Assembly (NCBI RefSeq): GCF_025751555.1
Contig: NZ_JAOWLB010000001.1
Span: 372,001 to 436,000, forward strand
Direction of reading: 5' to 3'
Origin: Ruegeria aquimaris
GTDB lineage: Bacteria > Pseudomonadota > Alphaproteobacteria > Rhodobacterales > Rhodobacteraceae
Length of the DNA stretch: 64,000 nt
Each line of letters starts with the position of its first letter. Positions within the stretch are counted from its first letter, which is position 1. Below, piece by piece: positions 39,732-49,016 of this stretch. The position numbers and the translations under genes are program-made. Under the pieces are notes generated by a model. The model searched no databases. It was not told the DNA's origin and worked only from the letters and a program-made list of their open reading frames with translations.

Positions 39732-41495
39732 ATGCAACGCCGCCTGACCACCCTCGTCGCCGCCGATCTGGTCGGATACTCGCGCCTGATGGCCGCGGAC
39801 GAGGAAGGCACGGCAAACCGCCTGCGCCACCTGCGCGACAGCGTGATCCTGCCCGGTCTGGCGGCGGGCGAAGGGCGCCTTATCAAGACCATGGGCGATG
39901 GACTCCTGGCCGAGTTCCCCTCGCCGGTCGCGGCGGTGCGGACGGTGACCGGCCTGCTGGCCGAGCTTGCCGCCCATGAGGCGGACCAGCCCGAGGACCG
40001 CAGGATGCGGTTCCGGGTCGGGGTCAACCTCGGCGACGTGATCATCGACGGCGACGATGTGCTGGGCGACGGCGTCAACATCGCCGCGCGGCTCGAAAGC
40101 CTCGCCCCGCCCGGCGGCCTCTGCATCTCGCGCAGCGTCCATGACCAGGTGCGCGGCAAGGTCGAGGCCGAGTTCACCTCGCTCGGTCCGCAGATGGTCA
40201 AGAACATCCCCGACCCGGTCGAGGTATGGCGCGCCGAACTCGAAACCACCGCGCCGGTCCCGAAAACGGAAACCCTGCGCCCCACCATCGCCATCCTGCC
40301 CTTCGACAACATGTCCTCGGACCCCGACCAGGAGTTCCTGGCCGATGGCATCGTCGAGGATGTGATCACCGAACTCAGCCGCTTCCGCTCGCTTTTCGTG
40401 ATCGCCCGCAACTCGACCTTCGCCTACAAGGGCACCCACAAGGATATCCGCCAGATCGCCCGCGAACTGGACGTGCGTTACGTGGTCGAAGGTTCGGTCC
40501 GCCGTGCCGGCAACCGGCTGCGGGTCACCGCCCAGCTGATCGAGGCCGAGAGCGGACGGCATATCTGGGCCGACCGCTGGGACCGCACGATGGAAGACCT
40601 TTTCGACCTGCAGGACGAGTTGACCCGCGCCATCGTGTCCTGCGTCGAGCCGGAACTGGGCGCGCACGAACGCGCCATGGCGCGTGCGAAACCAACGGAC
40701 AGCCTGACCGCGTGGGAGTTGTACCAGCGCGGGAACGCCGAATATTTTACCGCGACCCCCAGTGGATATGCCCGCTCATACGCCCTGTTCGCACAGGCGA
40801 TCGAGGCCGATCCGCAATTTCCGCTCCCCTATGCGGTTCTGGCCCGTTGGCACTTTTATCGTGTGCTGACACGGGTTGCCGAAAACGACGAAGCAGAGGT
40901 CGAAGCCGGCCTGGCTTTTGCGCAAAGGGCGATCAACCTCGACAATCGCGAAGAGGCCGGATTCGCCGGCCTTTCAGTGGTCCTGAGTGTCGCCGGGCGC
41001 GAAGCGGAGGCCAATGTCGCGTTTCAACGGGCCGAAGCGCTGAACCGCAACAGTCCTGTGGTCTTGCTTGCGCGCATGATCCTGCACCTGTGCTCCAGGA
41101 ATCCGCAATATGATAAGCTACTGGAAGCCGCGGAAAATGCGATAAAATTCAGCCCGCGCGATCCGAATCTTTGGTCCTTTTGGCTGATGCGCGGGTACGC
41201 GCTGGCCGGGCCCGAGGCCGACCTAACGGCGCCGGGCGTTCGCGAGGCGTTTGAAACCGCCGCGGGATTTGAAAACGCCGAAGTGTTCCCCTTTGTCGAA
41301 GCCGCCATTGCCAACATCGCGAACGAAAGACCAGATCGGGCCCGGGAATACCTGAGTGCCGCCTTGACCAGATACCCGGAACTCACGCTGGAGGGCTGGC
41401 TGTCAGGGTTGAAGGGACAGTTCTTCGCCAATTCCGCATCTCGATGGGCTTCCCATCAGGAAACCCTGGTCGAGATGGGTTTGCCTCGGGCTTAG
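39732..41495 (+). CDS. Class III nucleotidyl cyclase with TolB-like and TPR domains (paralogue 2)
   Basis: 587 residues, the same three-part layout as paralogue 1. The cyclase domain is canonical: metal Asp12 and Asp56, adenine-specifying Lys52 (LIKTMGDG) and Asp109 (DVLGDG), and transition-state Asn116 and Arg120. The TolB-like module begins around residue 188 (AILPFDNMSSDPDQEFLADG), then TPRs. Of the three paralogues this best fits an active adenylyl cyclase. ATG 39732 is chosen as the start directly before the domain. Confidence 0.88.
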   Translation: MQRRLTTLVAADLVGYSRLMAADEEGTANRLRHLRDSVILPGLAAGEGRLIKTMGDGLLAEFPSPVAAVRTVTGLLAELAAHEADQPEDRRMRFRVGVNLGDVIIDGDDVLGDGVNIAARLESLAPPGGLCISRSVHDQVRGKVEAEFTSLGPQMVKNIPDPVEVWRAELETTAPVPKTETLRPTIAILPFDNMSSDPDQEFLADGIVEDVITELSRFRSLFVIARNSTFAYKGTHKDIRQIARELDVRYVVEGSVRRAGNRLRVTAQLIEAESGRHIWADRWDRTMEDLFDLQDELTRAIVSCVEPELGAHERAMARAKPTDSLTAWELYQRGNAEYFTATPSGYARSYALFAQAIEADPQFPLPYAVLARWHFYRVLTRVAENDEAEVEAGLAFAQRAINLDNREEAGFAGLSVVLSVAGREAEANVAFQRAEALNRNSPVVLLARMILHLCSRNPQYDKLLEAAENAIKFSPRDPNLWSFWLMRGYALAGPEADLTAPGVREAFETAAGFENAEVFPFVEAAIANIANERPDRAREYLSAALTRYPELTLEGWLSGLKGQFFANSASRWASHQETLVEMGLPRA

Positions 41496-41500
41496 GCACT

Positions 41501-42685
41501 TCAGGCCTGCTCCAGCGCCTGCCGCAGATCCGCCAGCAGATCGCCCACATCCTCCAGCCCGACCGAAAACCGGATCAGCCCCGGCGTGATCCCCAGCGCC
41601 GCGCGCTGCTCCTCGCTCAACCGCTGATGCGTCGTGGTCGCCGGATGGGTGGCGATGGACTTGGCATCGCCCAGGTTGTTCGAGATCACCGGGATCGTCA
41701 GCGCGTTCAGAAAGCGGAACGCCGCCGGTTTGCCGCCCTTGAGGTCAAACGACAGAACCGTGCCCCCCTTGCCGCCCAGTTGCGTCTGCACCAGCGCGTT
41801 CTGCGCATGGCTCTTCAGCCCCGGATAGAGCGTGCGCGCCAGCGCCGGATGCCCCTCCAGCGCCTCGGCCAGCTTCTGCGCCGTCTCGGCCTGCGCATTG
41901 ACGCGCAAGGCCATGGTCTCGATCCCCTTCAGCATGATCCAGGCATTGAACGGGCTCAGCGCGCCGCCGGTATGTTTCAGATAGGGCTCCACTGTGCCCC
42001 GGATGAACTCGCGGCTGCCGATGATCACCCCGCCCAGCGCGCGACCCTGCCCGTCGATATGCTTGGTCGCGGAATAGACCACCACATCGGCGCCCTGCTC
42101 GATGGCGCGCGAGAAGACCGGGGTCGAGAACACGTTGTCCACCACCACCTTGGCGCCCACCGCATGCGCGATCTCGGCCACGGCGGTAATGTCGATCACC
42201 TCCAGCGTCGGGTTCGACATGCTCTCGAAGAACACCGCCTTGGTGCCGGGCCGCACCGCCGCCCGCCATTGCTCCAGATCGGTGCCATCGACGAATGTCA
42301 CCTCCACCCCGTAGCGGGTCAGGATATTTTCCAGGATATAGAGGCACGAGCCAAACAGCGCCTTGGCCGACACCACATGGTCGCCCGCCTTCAGCATCGA
42401 CACCAGCGCGCCATTGACCGCCGCCATGCCCGAGGCAGTGGCAAAGGCATCCTCGCCCCCCTCGAGCGCGGCGATGCGCTCCTCAAACATCGCCACCGTC
42501 GGGTTGCCATAGCGGGCATAGATGAACTCGTCCGGCCCGCATTCGATGAACCGCGCCTCGGCCTGTTCCGCGGTCTCGTAGACAAAGCCCTGCGTCAGAA
42601 AGATCGCCTCGCTCACCTCGCCCCACTGGCTGCGGCGGGTGCCGCCATGGACCGCCTGTGTGCGCTTGCTCCAATCCGTGCTCAT
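41501..42685 (-). CDS. metZ: O-succinylhomoserine sulfhydrylase
   Basis: Makes homocysteine from O-succinylhomoserine and sulfide, in methionine synthesis. A 394-residue Cys/Met-metabolism PLP enzyme with ARYGNPTV near 57 and the Schiff-base Lys208 in SATKHIDGQG. ATG 42685 has AAAGGA 6 bases upstream. The frame stays open to ATG 42763, which sits directly after a SAM-II riboswitch, so a 26-residue longer form or a leader peptide is possible. Control by SAM makes sense for a methionine gene. Confidence 0.93.
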   Translation of the reverse strand: MSTDWSKRTQAVHGGTRRSQWGEVSEAIFLTQGFVYETAEQAEARFIECGPDEFIYARYGNPTVAMFEERIAALEGGEDAFATASGMAAVNGALVSMLKAGDHVVSAKALFGSCLYILENILTRYGVEVTFVDGTDLEQWRAAVRPGTKAVFFESMSNPTLEVIDITAVAEIAHAVGAKVVVDNVFSTPVFSRAIEQGADVVVYSATKHIDGQGRALGGVIIGSREFIRGTVEPYLKHTGGALSPFNAWIMLKGIETMALRVNAQAETAQKLAEALEGHPALARTLYPGLKSHAQNALVQTQLGGKGGTVLSFDLKGGKPAAFRFLNALTIPVISNNLGDAKSIATHPATTTHQRLSEEQRAALGITPGLIRFSVGLEDVGDLLADLRQALEQA

Positions 42686-42718
42686 ATCCGTTCCTTTCGG
42701 CCCCGGAACCAGAAGGGC

Positions 42719-42757
42719 AAAGAAAAACCCCAATCGCGGGTCAAGCGAAAGGGGGTC
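42719..42757 (-). terminator. Intrinsic terminator-like hairpin between the riboswitch and metZ
   Basis: On the minus strand CCCC and GGGG arms enclose CGC/GCG inner pairs and a TTGACCC loop, then GGGGTTTTTCTTT. It lies between the SAM-II aptamer and the metZ ATG, in the 5' leader, so it may give transcriptional attenuation. Confidence 0.65.
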
Positions 42758-42764
42758 TTTCATC

Positions 42765-42822
42765 CTGACCTTTTAGCGGTGATGTTTAGCGTGGCCCGCA
42801 ATCCGGTAACAAATCGCCACGT
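42765..42822 (-). ncRNA. SAM-II (SAM-alpha) riboswitch controlling metZ
   Basis: On the minus strand a CGTGGC/GCCACG P1 stem (42816-42821 with 42790-42795) encloses GATTTGTTACCGGATTGC, then CTAAACATCACCGCTAAAAGGTC. The order stem, GATTT-loop, GATTGC, and a 3' GCTAAAAGG that can form the pseudoknot (GCGG with CCGC; ACC with GGT) matches the SAM-II fold. SAM-II is known from alphaproteobacterial methionine genes. The AAAAGG falls where it can mask a ribosome site for ATG 42763. Confidence 0.85.
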
Positions 42823-42969
42823 GGTTCCTGGGCAAGGCGTTTACGCCCGCCGCCCGGTTCCGTCAAGCCCCGCAACGGCACCGTCACACAGATGTAATCG
42901 CTGCTTCATCCGCGCTTCATAGGCTTTTGCCAAGGCATATCCACAATATCTTGGGTGCGAGGCAGGCCG

Positions 42970-43905
42970 ATGCCGATGATCAGGATCAATCTGACGCAGA
43001 GCGGTGCGCATCTGCACGACAGCCCCCGGCCCCTGGCCCCGGTGCTCCGGTCTGCAAGCCGGGTCGACGGGCCGGTGATCGTGATGACGCACGGGTACCG
43101 GTACCAACCCGGCAACCCCAGGATCTGCCCCCACCGCCATATCCTGTCGCTCGACCCGGAACCGCAGCCGCATCCGGCGCCCAGCTGGCCCGGCGGTCTG
43201 GGCTTCGGCCCGGCCGAGGACACCCCCGGCCTCGCCATCGCGCTGGGCTGGGACGGGTCCGGCACGCTCTGGCAGGCGCGCCGCCGCGCGCTTCTTGCCG
43301 GTCAGGCGCTGGCTGGACTGTTGATCCAGATCCATCGGGAACGGCCCGACCGACCGATCCATTTCATCGGTCACTCCATGGGAGTCGAGCTGGCGCTCGC
43401 CGCCCTGCCCCTGCTGCCCCCCGGCGCCATGACCCGGATCATCTCGATTTCCGGCGCGGTCTATGCGGGACAGGCGCAACAGGCTCTGCAGAGCCCCGCC
43501 GGACAGGCGGCGGAGTTCATCAACGTGACCAGCCGCGAGAACGACCTCTTCGACTGGCTTTTCGAGCGCGCGGTCGCACCGCCCCATCGCCGCGACCGCG
43601 CCATCGGCGCCGGGCTCGACCTGCCCAACGCGGTGACCCTGCAACTCGACTGCGCCGATACGCTCACCCACCTGGCGCGGCTGGGCCTCGCGGTCGCCGC
43701 CCCCCAGAGCCGGGTCTGCCACTGGTCGGGCTATCTGCGGCCCGGCGCCCTGAGCCTCTATCGCCACCTGCTGCGCCAGCCGCACTGGCTTACCCTCGAC
43801 CGGCTGCGCCATGGCCTGCCCGCGCAGCCCGCGCCGCGCTGGTCACGCATCCTTGCGCCCGTCCCGGCCCGCCCGGCCTTGCCCTTTGCGCCAAATGCCT
43901 CATGA
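42970..43905 (+). CDS. Alpha/beta-hydrolase-fold protein
   Basis: 311 residues. The nucleophile elbow FIGHSMGVEL (Ser near residue 136) and an early VMTHGYRYQPG (oxyanion region) mark an alpha/beta hydrolase; an Asp and a late His are plausible but not certain. No signal peptide. ATG 42970 is chosen with GAGGCAGG upstream; ATG 42976 is also possible. It may be a lipase or esterase. It is divergent from the metZ leader and followed by a GST gene on the same strand. Confidence 0.75.
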   Translation: MPMIRINLTQSGAHLHDSPRPLAPVLRSASRVDGPVIVMTHGYRYQPGNPRICPHRHILSLDPEPQPHPAPSWPGGLGFGPAEDTPGLAIALGWDGSGTLWQARRRALLAGQALAGLLIQIHRERPDRPIHFIGHSMGVELALAALPLLPPGAMTRIISISGAVYAGQAQQALQSPAGQAAEFINVTSRENDLFDWLFERAVAPPHRRDRAIGAGLDLPNAVTLQLDCADTLTHLARLGLAVAAPQSRVCHWSGYLRPGALSLYRHLLRQPHWLTLDRLRHGLPAQPAPRWSRILAPVPARPALPFAPNAS

Positions 43906-43933
43906 TCCCCTGTGCAGAGCGCACGGAGGATCC

Positions 43934-44632
43934 ATGACCCAGCCCATCGAACTCTACTACTGGCCCACACCGAACGGCTGGAAGATCGCCATTGCGCTGG
44001 CCGAAATGGGCCTGCCCTACAACCTGCACCTGGTGAATATCGGCAAGGGCGACCAGTTCGACCCCGAATTCCTGAAGATCGCCCCCAACAACCGCATGCC
44101 CGCCATCATCGACCCCGGTGGACCGGACGGCGCGCCCATCCCGGTGTTCGAAAGCGGTGCCATCCTGATGTATCTCGCCCGCAAGACCGGGCGCTTCTAT
44201 GGCCAGACCGAACGCGACCGGATCGCGGTCGAGGAATGGCTGATGTGGCAGATGGGCGGCGTCGGCCCGATGGCGGGCCAGGCACATCACTTCCTTAAAT
44301 ACGCCCCCCAGCTCGACCCGCCGCAGGACCTGCCCTATGCCAAGGACCGCTACCGCGCCGAGGTGGCCCGCCTCTACGGCGTGCTCGACCGCAGGCTGGC
44401 CGCAAACGAATACGTGGCGGGCGATTTCTACTCCATCGCCGACATGGCGATCTGGCCCTGGGCCTCGCTGTGGAAAGGCCAGCAGCAGAGGCTCGACGAC
44501 AAGCCGCATTTCGCCCGCTGGCTCGACGCGGTCGGCGCCCGCCCCGCGGTACAAGAGGGCCGCGGCCTGATGATCGAGCTGCGCGCCGACCACCGCGACA
44601 AACAGGCCCAGGATCTGCTGTTCCGGCGCTGA
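43934..44632 (+). CDS. Glutathione S-transferase, Nu/YfcG-YghU type
   Basis: 232 residues. The N-terminal thioredoxin-like domain starts LYYWPTPNGWKI, where TPN replaces the usual Tyr/Ser motif, a feature of nu-class disulfide reductase-type GSTs; NNRMPAIIDP and FESGAILMYL follow. The C-terminal helical domain is complete. Ribosome site GGAGGA precedes ATG 43934. Likely acts on disulfides or hydroperoxides with glutathione. Follows the hydrolase gene closely. Confidence 0.9.
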   Translation: MTQPIELYYWPTPNGWKIAIALAEMGLPYNLHLVNIGKGDQFDPEFLKIAPNNRMPAIIDPGGPDGAPIPVFESGAILMYLARKTGRFYGQTERDRIAVEEWLMWQMGGVGPMAGQAHHFLKYAPQLDPPQDLPYAKDRYRAEVARLYGVLDRRLAANEYVAGDFYSIADMAIWPWASLWKGQQQRLDDKPHFARWLDAVGARPAVQEGRGLMIELRADHRDKQAQDLLFRR

Positions 44633-44656
44633 CCGGCCCGCAAACCCGCCCCGCAT

Positions 44657-44730
44657 CCTTCACTTTGCTGAAAATACTCCGGGGGTGAATTGGCCGCAGG
44701 CCAAGAGGGAGCAGCGCCCCCTGCCCCCTC
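44657..44730 (+). repeat. Dispersed intergenic element, long form (copy 6)
   Basis: TTCACTTTGCTGAAAATACTCCGGGGG-type core, the TTGGCC-GCA-GGCCAA hairpin, then AGCAGCGCCCC. Bases 44682-44709 are identical to 5073-5100 of copy 2. Between convergent genes. Confidence 0.85.
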
Positions 44731-44742
44731 AGCACATCCCGG

Positions 44743-45273
44743 CTAACCCTCGACCTGCACCGCCACCAGCCCCAGCTTGCGCGCGGCGGCCAGCGACAGG
44801 ATACCGCTATCGAGCCCCTGCGGCTTCTGATAGCGGCGGATGGCGGCGCGGGTGCGGCTGTCCATCTCGCCGCTCACCGGCCCCCGGTACATCCCACGCG
44901 CGGACAGCGCCCGCTGCACCGAGGCCACGAATTCCGGCGTCATGTCCTGTTGGCAGGGGGTTTCGAACCAGGTCTCCTTGCGCTCGCGCACGATCTCCTG
45001 CCGGGTCTCGGTCTTGTAGATCGCCGGGCGCAGCACGGTACCGTCGCTCTGCACTTCGGCCGGCTGCATCAGCACCTGATGGGTGACCGTCTCGATGATC
45101 GCGGGTGTCACCTGCTTGCCCCAGCAAGTGCCGGGCGCGGCGCCCGGCGGCGCCACCTGGGTAAACCGGCTGACCTCGGGCTCGGCCAGCGCCTCGACAT
45201 CGGGAAGGGCACCGGAACAGGCGGCCAAACCGGCCAGCGCAAGCGCGCAGAGAACGGGAAACACTCGGATCAT
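44743..45273 (-). CDS. Lipoprotein with a C-terminal peptidoglycan-binding domain
   Basis: 176 residues. A signal peptide ends in the lipobox LAGLAAC, so Cys19 is probably lipidated. A linker and Cys-containing middle follow (PGTCWGKQ, ETPCQQD), then a PG_binding_1 fold at 110-170 (SVQRALSARGMYRGPVSGEMDSRTRAAIRRYQ). Likely anchored in the outer membrane and bound to the wall. Role unknown. Confidence 0.85.
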   Translation of the reverse strand: MIRVFPVLCALALAGLAACSGALPDVEALAEPEVSRFTQVAPPGAAPGTCWGKQVTPAIIETVTHQVLMQPAEVQSDGTVLRPAIYKTETRQEIVRERKETWFETPCQQDMTPEFVASVQRALSARGMYRGPVSGEMDSRTRAAIRRYQKPQGLDSGILSLAAARKLGLVAVQVEG

Positions 45274-45487
45274 GCTCGGGCCTCTGAGGGGCGTTTTGCC
45301 GACACTCTAGCGCATTTCCACCCGCCACGCAAAGCCCGCCCGCCGCGCGGGCAGGGAGCGGATTGGCGTCATTCTGTGCCTCATCACATCCACCAATCGG
45401 AACATAAGGCGAACAAACAGGCAGAAAACCCAGACACGCCACCAGAGGTCGCAAATGAGGCTGGCGCGCCCTAAATGGCTTGTCTAA

Positions 45488-45846
<359 letters not shown>

Positions 45847-45847
<1 letters not shown>

Positions 45848-46779
45848 TGCGCGGCGCGATGCCCGGCCCGGCGCTCGCGCGCGTCCCCTCCGGCATCGCA
45901 CGCCTGTTTGGCAAGGCGCCGCGCCCACCGTCGCGCCCGTGGCCCGCGCGGGCCCGCGGCGCGGGGCTGGCGTTTTGCCTGTGGCTGGCCGGGCAGGCGG
46001 CCACCGCCTGCGAAGCCCGCTATCCCGAGCGCAGCCTGCCAGGCCGCGCGGTCGAGGCCGCCTTCTCCAACCGCAGCGCCACCGGTCGGCACGAGGCCTG
46101 GGCGCCCCGCGACGCAGACCTGCGCCTCTTTGCCGCCTATGCGGTGAAGACCGACGAATACGGCCACGGTGTGCTGGGCGGGCTGCGCGACGCCAAGGCG
46201 CTGACCATCCATGTCTCCCGCCCCGGCGACCCCCGCATCACCTGTCCGGCCGAGGTCACCCTGCCTCCCGGCCATGTCTTCGAGGACATCGCGCCGCGTC
46301 TGGCCGATCTCGACGGCGACGGGATGCCCGAGGTGATCGTTGTCCGCAGCAGCGCCAGCGAAGGCGCCCGACTCGAAATCTACGACCGGCGCGCCCGGCT
46401 CGTGGCAGCCACCCCCCATATCGGCACCCGGTTCCGCTGGCTGGCCCCCGCTGGCATCGGCGACCTTGACGGCGACGGATACATGGAAATCGCCTATGTC
46501 GACCGCCCGCACCTGTCCAAGACCCTGCGGATCTGGCGCTACCGCGACGGGGCGCTGACCGAACTCGCTGCCCTGCCCGGTCTCAGCAACCACCGTATCG
46601 GCGAGGAATTCATCACCGGCGGCCTCCGAAATTGCGGCACCGGCCCCGAGTTGGTGCTGGCCAGCGGCGACTGGCGCCAGGTCATGCGCGTGCGCCACGC
46701 GGTTGGCTGGCAGGTCCAGCCGCTGGCCAGCTTCAGCGCCGATGCCATGGCCGCCGCGCTCGCCTGCAAGGGGTCCTGA
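45847..46779 (+). CDS. Secreted VCBS/FG-GAP-repeat protein
   Basis: 310 residues. A basic N-terminus then a hydrophobic core at about residues 37-53 suggests a secreted or membrane-anchored protein. Two calcium-type loops, LADLDGDGMPEV near residue 155 and GDLDGDGYMEI near 210, identify FG-GAP/VCBS repeats that usually form beta-propellers. Coupled to the ferredoxin by TGATG overlap, though a functional link is unclear. Confidence 0.75.
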
Positions 46780-46784
46780 TCGCC

Positions 46785-47399
46785 CTACGGCCCCGACTGA
46801 ACGATATGCTGCCCCTCGATATCGCCCAGCGACTGGAACAGCGCCGCGGTATTGCTGACCCCGAATTTCTTCAGCAGCCGCGCCCGATGCACCTCGACCG
46901 TGCGATAGCTCAGCTCCAGCTCGCGCGCGATCTCCTTGCTGGTCTTGCCCTCGCCGAGCAGAGAATAGACCTCGCGCTCGCGCCGGGTCAGCGGCTGGTA
47001 CCGGCGGATCTCCGACAGGTCGGCAAAGGTCCAGACCGCGCGGCCAAGTGGATCCTCGGGGGTAAAGGTCTGGCCTCGCACCCGGCACCAGAACAGCTCG
47101 CCATCGCGCCGCCGCATCACCCGCTCGTCCCAATACAGGTTGCCCTCGCCCAGCTCCTTGTCGCCCCGGTGCAGGACATTCTGGAACTCCTCGTCCGAGG
47201 GGTAGAGAAACACGAAAAGCCGGTCCAGCAATTCGGACCGCCCATAGCCGAACATCGAACAGAACCGGTGATTGACCTCGCGGATCACCCGCGCCTCGGT
47301 CACCACGATGCCCACCGGCACCCAGTCAAAGGCCAGCCCGCGCAGATCGCGCGTGGCATAGGCCTCGTCCAACACCTGCTTGTCGATCGGTCCCGGCAT
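46785..47399 (-). CDS. PAS-domain LuxR-type transcriptional regulator
   Basis: 204 residues. The PAS sensor (about 15-130) has a FDWVPVGIVV start, FGYGRSELLDR, and YWDERVMRRRDGELFWCRV; the LuxR helix-turn-helix at 138-200 has LTRREREVYSLLGEGKTSKEIARELELSYRTVEVHRARLLKKF. No phosphoacceptor domain; it is a one-component sensor. GGAGAG precedes the ATG. Ligand unknown. It ends just behind the VCBS gene in the opposite direction. Confidence 0.9.
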   Translation of the reverse strand: MPGPIDKQVLDEAYATRDLRGLAFDWVPVGIVVTEARVIREVNHRFCSMFGYGRSELLDRLFVFLYPSDEEFQNVLHRGDKELGEGNLYWDERVMRRRDGELFWCRVRGQTFTPEDPLGRAVWTFADLSEIRRYQPLTRREREVYSLLGEGKTSKEIARELELSYRTVEVHRARLLKKFGVSNTAALFQSLGDIEGQHIVQSGP

Positions 47400-47520
47400 C
47401 TTCGCTCTCCTCGCCCGGAACCATACGTCGCAACCGCGGCAAATGAAAACCTCTCACCGCAGCCGAGACGCACGCGAAAGGCACACGAAACACACGGGGC
47501 CAAAAGCACAACCAGCCCCA

Positions 47521-47583
47521 TCCTCTTGCCGAAAATATCCCGGGGGAGGCGCCCGGAACGGGCGGCGGGGGCAGAGCCCCCAA
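47521..47583 (+). repeat. Dispersed intergenic element, long form (copy 7)
   Basis: A GAAAATATCCCGGGGG core, a CGCCC-GGAA-CGGGCG hairpin, then GGGGGC-AGA-GCCCCC near the purD stop, in the gap between purD and the PAS-LuxR gene. Confidence 0.75.
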
Positions 47584-47589
47584 CTTACC

Positions 47590-48852
47590 TCAGAGCGCGC
47601 GCCAGCCGATGTCGCGGCGATAGAACCCGCCCGGCCAGTCGATCGCCGCGACCATGGCATAGGCCCGGTCGCGCGCCTCACCCAGGCTATCGCCGCGCGC
47701 GGTCACATTCAGCACCCGGCCGCCGGTGGCCACAATCGCGCCCTCCCGCGCAGCGGTACCCGCATGGAACACCATGTTGCGACTATCCTCGGGAAGCGCA
47801 TCCAACCCCTTGATCTCGCTGCCCTTCTCATAAGATCCGGGATAGCCGTTTGCGGCCATCACCACGGTGATCGCATGATCGTCGGACCAGTTCACCTGCG
47901 CCTCGCCCAGCCGCCCCTCGGCGGCGGCATGCATCAGATCCATCGCCTGCGCGCCCAATCGCAGCATCAGCACCTGGCATTCCGGGTCGCCAAAGCGCAC
48001 ATTGTATTCCACCAGGCGCGGCGCCCCGTCCTTGATCATCAGCCCGGCATAGAGCACACCCTGGAACGGCATGCCGCGCCGTGCCATCTCGGCCATGGTG
48101 GGGCGCACGATCTCGTCCATCGCGCGCGCCTCGACCTCGGCGCTCAGCACCGGTGCCGGGGAATAGGCGCCCATGCCGCCGGTATTGGGGCCGGTATCGC
48201 CCTCGCCCACCCGCTTGTGGTCCTGCGCGGTGCCGATGGACAGCACCGTCTCGCCATCCACCAGCACGAAAAGCGAGGCTTCCTCGCCTTCCATGAACTC
48301 CTCGATCACCACCTCGGCCCCGGCGCCGCCAAAGGCGCCGCCCAGCATGTCGTCGATCGCCGCCAGCGCGGTCGCCTCGTCCATTGCCACGATCACGCCC
48401 TTGCCGGCGGCCAGCCCATCGGCCTTGATCACGATGGGCGCGCCCTGCGCCCGGATGTAATCCTTGGCAGGCCCCGCCTCGGTGAACCGCGCATAACCCG
48501 CCGTCGGTGCCCCGGCGGCATCGCAGATCTCCTTGGTGAAACTTTTCGAGGCCTCCAGCCGCGCCGCCGCCTCGGACGGGCCAAAGACCAGGAAACCCGC
48601 CTCGCGCAGCCGGTCGGCCACGCCCACGGCCAAGGGCGCCTCGGGGCCGACGATGACAAAGTCGATGGCGTTCTCCTCGGCGAATGTCGCCACCAGCCCG
48701 CCATTCATGATGTCGAGATCGGCGCATTCCGCGATCTGCGCGATCCCCGCATTGCCCGGCGCCACGATCAGCTTGTCGCATTTGGGGTTCTGCATCACCG
48801 CCCAGGCCAGCGCATGTTCGCGCCCGCCGCTGCCGAGAATGAGGATGTTCAT
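47590..48852 (-). CDS. purD: Phosphoribosylamine-glycine ligase
   Basis: ATP-grasp enzyme joining glycine to phosphoribosylamine in purine synthesis. 420 residues, the usual length. Starts MNILILGSGGREHALAW; ATP-grasp core IKADGLAAGKGV near residue 140, then GEEASLF, GGMGAYSP and LVEYNVRFGDPECQVL. ATG 48852 has GGAGATCC upstream; the frame reaches 48864 without a better start. Confidence 0.97.
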   Translation of the reverse strand: MNILILGSGGREHALAWAVMQNPKCDKLIVAPGNAGIAQIAECADLDIMNGGLVATFAEENAIDFVIVGPEAPLAVGVADRLREAGFLVFGPSEAAARLEASKSFTKEICDAAGAPTAGYARFTEAGPAKDYIRAQGAPIVIKADGLAAGKGVIVAMDEATALAAIDDMLGGAFGGAGAEVVIEEFMEGEEASLFVLVDGETVLSIGTAQDHKRVGEGDTGPNTGGMGAYSPAPVLSAEVEARAMDEIVRPTMAEMARRGMPFQGVLYAGLMIKDGAPRLVEYNVRFGDPECQVLMLRLGAQAMDLMHAAAEGRLGEAQVNWSDDHAITVVMAANGYPGSYEKGSEIKGLDALPEDSRNMVFHAGTAAREGAIVATGGRVLNVTARGDSLGEARDRAYAMVAAIDWPGGFYRRDIGWRAL

Positions 48853-49016
48853 CGGGATCTCCACGCATTGCCGTCGCGCGCGGTCTACCCCCCGGAACCG
48901 CCCCCTGCAAGGGCGACACCGTCACACCCCGCGCCACCCCGCCAGAACCAAGGTACTTGGCGATCCGTTCCGCACGAAATCCGCTACGACGGCGTTAACC
49001 GGAACGTCGGCAGCAT

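Noticed and set aside
42763-42763. ATG 42763 as the primary metZ start
   Set aside because: ATG 42685 has its own ribosome site and fits family length; the upstream ATG is kept as a possible leader or alternative and reported as a finding.
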